Part shown: one piece after another, positions 10,028-13,255 of the stretch
Layout: each line of letters starts with the position of its first letter
Numbering within the stretch: the first letter of the stretch is position 1
NCBI GenBank assembly: GCA_021788565.1
Contig: JAJYKO010000055.1
Location: 1 to 13,255, forward strand
DNA from: Chloroflexota bacterium
GTDB lineage: Bacteria; Chloroflexota; UBA6077
Reading direction: 5' to 3'
DNA: 13,255 bases
Made by a program: the position numbers and the translations under genes
Notes under the pieces: model-generated
Database searches by the model: none
What the model was told of the DNA's origin: nothing
Seen by the model: the letters and a program-made list of their open reading frames with translations, nothing else

Positions 10028-13000
10028 ACCGTTCGTCTGGCTCGACCAGGCCGTGGCGAAGCGCGTGGGAGGTAGCGTCGGCGCGACCGCGGGCGCCGAT
10101 CTTCCCGTAGAGGTGGGCGATATGCTGCTCGACAGTGCGAGGGCTCAGCACCAGTGCTTCCGCGATCTCCCTATTGGTCTTGCCGCTGGCAAGGAGGCGC
10201 AGGACGTCGAGTTCGCGAGGGGTGAGTCCGTTGGAGTGGGGGCTTTCAACTGAAAGCACCGGCGGCGGGGCCAGTTTTCCCTTGAGGTCGAGGGCGCGCT
10301 TCGCCCAGCCGGTCATGCCCAGGGAGTGAAAGGAGGCGAGGGCGGCATCGAGCAGCGCAAGGATGTGCTCGCGGTCGGCCGAGCCTGCGCGGACGAGGGC
10401 CAGGGCCTCGTCGTAGTCCGCGATCGCGCGACTGGTTCGAAGTCCGCCGGCATCGAGCACCTCTCGCGCATGACCGAAGCAGTTAGAAGCTTCAACGATA
10501 TCGCCGAGTAGAGCGGTCATACGGGCAACGGTAAGCTCATGCACAAGCATGTTACGGCCAAAACCGGCCTCTATGATGTCGCGTGCCAGACGCAGATATG
10601 TTGGCGCGAACTCGGCTGCGCCCACGTCCCAGACGGCCGTGGAGGCGAAGAGCACCGTGGCCTGATGGACGTAGATCGTCGGCTCGATGCACGCAATCAC
10701 GGGCGTGAGCACTTCCAGGAGCCCGTGGGCCTCGGTACCGCTCCCGGTCCTGCCCTGGGCGAGCGCGGCGCAGGCGGCGGCGAGATGTGCACGAGGATTC
10801 TGGGTTTCCCCTAAAGCAGTCACAAACTGGCTTGCCCCAGCGGCCATGGCGGACCAATCGGCATCCAGGAAGTAGGCCAGCGTGACCGCAAGCCCTCTCT
10901 CCTGGAATCGCAGCTCATGCGCCGGCCCGAGCCGCGCGATCATTTCATGCGCTCGTCTTCCCATCTGCTGAGCCAGCGATAGTTCCCCGAGCTGGGCCTG
11001 CGTGACAGCCAGTTGAAGCAGGGCCTCGCCCTGCCCGGCAATCGATCCACAGCGCTCGCTGGTTGCCAGCAACTCCTGGTACAGTTCCACCGCTTCACGG
11101 TAGGTTTCGCCGCGTTTCAGCAGGTCTCTGCCCACCATGTCCAGTACCCGCATAATCGCCGTCGGCCGCTCCCAGGTCCGGGCGAGCGTGAGTACCCTGG
11201 ATGTCTCTTCAGGGGTTCGTGACTCGAGCGCGTCCAGCGTGCGCGCGTAATCATCTTCGTCGCCGCTGGCTCGGGCGATGCTCACGGCCAGCGCATCATG
11301 TCCCAGCCATCGCGCGGCGCCGATTCCGCCGCCCGACACGGGTTCGAGGCTGTCGCACAGGAGTGTTAGCCTCGCCCAGGCGAGATCGCGCCTTTCACCA
11401 CAAAGGGAAATGCCGCGCTCGACCAGCGGCTCCCAGAGACTTGGTTCTGCTCCACCGTCCTTGAGCGCTCGCCCCACCAGCGCCAGGAACGCCGCCCGTT
11501 CCACGGGCTCGGCGCCCGCCTCCAACATCGCAGCGAGCGCCTCCTCCGCAGTCTCCCGCCCCTCCATCAGCTGCAGCGCTTCCGCCTCCGCAACCGCAAG
11601 CTTGCACAGTACGTCCGCCCTCACCCCCGCTTCACTTTCCGCGGACAGGTCTCGCCCCATCCTGAGAAATGTGACTGCGCGCTCGTGCGCGTAGCCCGCA
11701 CTCGCCTGCTCCGCCGCCGCCAGGGCGTATGGAACCCCCTCCCCCTCACCAGGCAAGCCAATTGAAGCGTGGTACTGCACGGCAATCTCAGCAGCATGCC
11801 GCGACTCGTGTCCAGCGTAGACCTCACGCAGGGCTCGCGCGATCCGTCGGTGCAAGCGCGCCCGCCGGTCGGGGTTCAGCCTGTCGTACAGCGTCTGCCG
11901 CACAATAGCGTGCGCAAAGTCGTACATAGGCGGCTCCAAATCCACTACGCTCACGAGCCCCGCAGCCAGCGCCTCATCCAGACACCCAAGCAACACCTCC
12001 TCCGGCAACTCCATCAGCGCCTGGAGAGACCGGAACCCGAACGTGCCCCTGAAGGCCGCGGCGAGACGCAGCATCCTCCCAGTCTCCTCCGATAGGCACG
12101 CAACACGGCGCTCAACTACCCGCCGCACCCCCTCTGGGATCCCAAGCTCGCCGAGACTGAAATCGGTCGACCACCGGCCAGAGCGCTGCAGGATCTTGCG
12201 CTCCTCCAGCAGATGCCGGAACACCTCGCGAACGTAGAATGGGTTGCCATCAGTCTGGGCGTAGATCGACTCCACCAGCCCCACCGGCAGCGCCTGACCC
12301 GCCCAGTGTGCCAGGTACTCTGCCACCTCGTCCTGTGCGAGGCCGCGGAGGAGGATGTGGTGGTAGGCGTCCTGGCGGTGGAGGTTGGCCAGCAGTTCCG
12401 TCAGCGGGTGCCCCCTAGACGGCTCCACTTCCACGTCCCGGTATGCCCCCACAACCATCAGGTGCGAGCGGGGGACGAAGCGGGCGAGGCTGTGGAGGAG
12501 GCCGAGGGAGTCGCGGTCCGCCCAGTGGAGGTCGTCCAGTACCAGCAGAACCGGGCTCCGAGTGGCAATGGCAAGCAGAAACTGGGTCACGCCTTCGTAG
12601 AGACGAAGCCGCTCTTCACTGGGGCTGAGCGGTGGGGCTGGGGCTGTATCGGGCAGGATCACGCGGATCTCAGGAACAATCTGCGCAAGGGCAGCCGCCC
12701 CAGGACCAAGGGCTCGCCCAAGTCCCTCGGCCTCGCTCGAGCGCACGTACTCCCCGAGCGCCTCAACCCAGGGCCCGTAGGGGGGCTGCCAGTCACCCTC
12801 AAGGCTGGAACCCCAAAGCACGATGGCCCCACGCCCAGCCGCCTGGCGGGCCACTTCCCGCGCTATCCATGTCTTGCCGATGCCGGCCTCCCCAGCGAGC
12901 ATCGCGAGCCTTCCTCGCCCCGCAGAGGCGCTATCCAGGCCGGCAACGAGGCTCCCTAGCTCGTGCCGGCGCCCAACGAGAACCGAAGACTCAGGGAGGT

Positions 13001-13100
13001 GGATACCCGAACGCCGGGTTGAGAGGCCGCGGCCGCATCCGCTGCAGTAGGCTGCGGATTCCGGATTCGTTTGACCACAGGCTGGACAGTCTACTGGCAT
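10026..13100 (-). CDS. LAL/STAND-type transcriptional regulator: zinc ribbon, AAA ATPase, C-terminal LuxR HTH
   Basis: A 1024-residue protein ending at TAG 10026-10028. Residues 5-22 form a zinc ribbon (Cys5, Cys8, Cys19, Cys22). An AAA_16-type ATPase follows, with Walker A GEAGIGKT at 70-77 and Walker B VLLVLDD at 184-190 followed by HWAD. Residues about 400-940 are Ala/Leu-rich helical sequence of the TPR-like kind found in MalT-type regulators. Residues 958-1020 are a LuxR/GerE helix-turn-helix with LTPRELDVLRLLASG, NREIAEAL, and LSPRTVEQHIAHLYGKIG. Members of this class oligomerise on ATP and an inducer, then activate transcription; the inducer here is unknown. The N-terminal zinc ribbon is an extra found in some environmental lineages. 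It has its own promoter upstream and is followed by the hydrolase and protease genes, which are plausible targets. Confidence 0.96.
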   Translation of the reverse strand: MPVDCPACGQTNPESAAYCSGCGRGLSTRRSGIHLPESSVLVGRRHELGSLVAGLDSASAGRGRLAMLAGEAGIGKTWIAREVARQAAGRGAIVLWGSSLEGDWQPPYGPWVEALGEYVRSSEAEGLGRALGPGAAALAQIVPEIRVILPDTAPAPPLSPSEERLRLYEGVTQFLLAIATRSPVLLVLDDLHWADRDSLGLLHSLARFVPRSHLMVVGAYRDVEVEPSRGHPLTELLANLHRQDAYHHILLRGLAQDEVAEYLAHWAGQALPVGLVESIYAQTDGNPFYVREVFRHLLEERKILQRSGRWSTDFSLGELGIPEGVRRVVERRVACLSEETGRMLRLAAAFRGTFGFRSLQALMELPEEVLLGCLDEALAAGLVSVVDLEPPMYDFAHAIVRQTLYDRLNPDRRARLHRRIARALREVYAGHESRHAAEIAVQYHASIGLPGEGEGVPYALAAAEQASAGYAHERAVTFLRMGRDLSAESEAGVRADVLCKLAVAEAEALQLMEGRETAEEALAAMLEAGAEPVERAAFLALVGRALKDGGAEPSLWEPLVERGISLCGERRDLAWARLTLLCDSLEPVSGGGIGAARWLGHDALAVSIARASGDEDDYARTLDALESRTPEETSRVLTLARTWERPTAIMRVLDMVGRDLLKRGETYREAVELYQELLATSERCGSIAGQGEALLQLAVTQAQLGELSLAQQMGRRAHEMIARLGPAHELRFQERGLAVTLAYFLDADWSAMAAGASQFVTALGETQNPRAHLAAACAALAQGRTGSGTEAHGLLEVLTPVIACIEPTIYVHQATVLFASTAVWDVGAAEFAPTYLRLARDIIEAGFGRNMLVHELTVARMTALLGDIVEASNCFGHAREVLDAGGLRTSRAIADYDEALALVRAGSADREHILALLDAALASFHSLGMTGWAKRALDLKGKLAPPPVLSVESPHSNGLTPRELDVLRLLASGKTNREIAEALVLSPRTVEQHIAHLYGKIGARGRADATSHALRHGLVEPDER

Positions 13101-13153
13101 CTTCGCTCTGCCCTCTGAAGACGCAATACAGGGGTCGTTCGTGCCTTGCAGCC

Positions 13154-13169
13154 GGGGGAAATACTACTT
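13154..13169 (-). promoter_or_regulatory. Candidate operator in the regulator's leader (shared motif copy 1)
   Basis: The minus strand reads AAGTAGTATTTCCCCC. It is nearly the same as bases 9984-10000 upstream of the hydrolase gene, AAGTAAGTATTTTCCCC, differing by one gap and one substitution. It lies just downstream of the proposed start of transcription, where binding would repress. Candidate autoregulatory site; inference only. Confidence 0.4.
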
Positions 13170-13180
13170 GGATCATTTCG

Positions 13181-13209
13181 ATTTTATCACGGAACGGTGC
13201 CTGATGCAA
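13181..13209 (-). promoter_or_regulatory. Sigma70-like promoter of the LuxR-family regulator gene
   Basis: The minus strand carries TTGCAT (13204-13209), a 17-base spacer, and TAAAAT (13181-13186). The -10 matches the consensus at five of six positions and the -35 at three. Transcription would start near 13174, giving a leader of roughly 75 bases. This is the best promoter match I found in the intergenic regions; the weak -35 leaves room for activation. Confidence 0.55.
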
Positions 13210-13216
13210 CGATGTG

Positions 13217-13232
13217 TACTCGTATACTCGTA
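13217..13232. repeat. Two tandem copies of an 8-bp sequence upstream of the regulator promoter
   Basis: TACTCGTA occurs twice head to tail, at 13217-13224 and 13225-13232, with GTATAC at the junction. It lies 8 bp upstream of the -35 element, a usual position for an activator site. It is short and could be chance. Confidence 0.4.
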
Positions 13233-13255
13233 TCTGTGCTCGCTCGGCAGGCCGT

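Noticed and set aside
12213..12959. Plus-strand 248-codon frame antisense to the regulator
   Set aside because: It lies opposite the AAA domain, whose Walker motifs fix the minus strand as coding; no supporting features.

Overview
The window looks like chromosomal DNA of a GC-rich environmental bacterium, most likely a member of the Chloroflexota. The grounds are the long Thr/Pro 'TPTATPT'-type linkers in an exported protein, a C-terminal GG-x(3-4)-GYP type domain common in secreted Chloroflexota proteins, and a large zinc-ribbon/AAA/LuxR regulator. This is inference from protein style, not from a marker gene. All three genes lie on the minus strand and fill about 96% of the window. No RNA gene, mobile element or CRISPR array is visible.

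Reading in the direction of transcription (right to left): (1) 13255-13101 is a promoter region with a sigma70-like promoter and small repeats. (2) 13100-10026 encodes a 1024-residue STAND/LAL-type regulator: zinc ribbon, AAA ATPase, a helical region and a C-terminal LuxR helix-turn-helix. (3) 10025-9776 is an intergenic region with three 12-bp direct repeats, an operator-like palindrome and a motif shared with the regulator's own leader. (4) 9775-9149 encodes a short alpha/beta-hydrolase-fold protein whose nucleophile serine is replaced by glycine. (5) 9060 to beyond base 1 is one uninterrupted reading frame of at least 3,020 codons. It has no stop codon inside the window, so a search for closed ORFs would miss it.

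The giant protein is the main content. In order it carries: an N-terminal export signal; a cupredoxin-like fold with all four copper ligands replaced; an inhibitor-like propeptide; a subtilisin-family (S8) protease with complete catalytic residues; dockerin-like calcium loops; a Big-1-like domain; a PKD domain and an Ig-like domain; a CAP/SCP domain; a 200-residue Thr/Pro linker; a second PKD domain and another Ig-like domain; seven carboxypeptidase-regulatory-like repeats of an unusual subtype; a second Thr/Pro linker; and the start of a GYP-type domain cut by the window edge.

A working model (inference) is that the LAL regulator controls itself and the downstream hydrolase/protease pair through the shared motif. 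The pair would be transcribed together (88-bp gap, with a strong ribosome binding site before the giant gene), producing a very large cell-surface or secreted protease.
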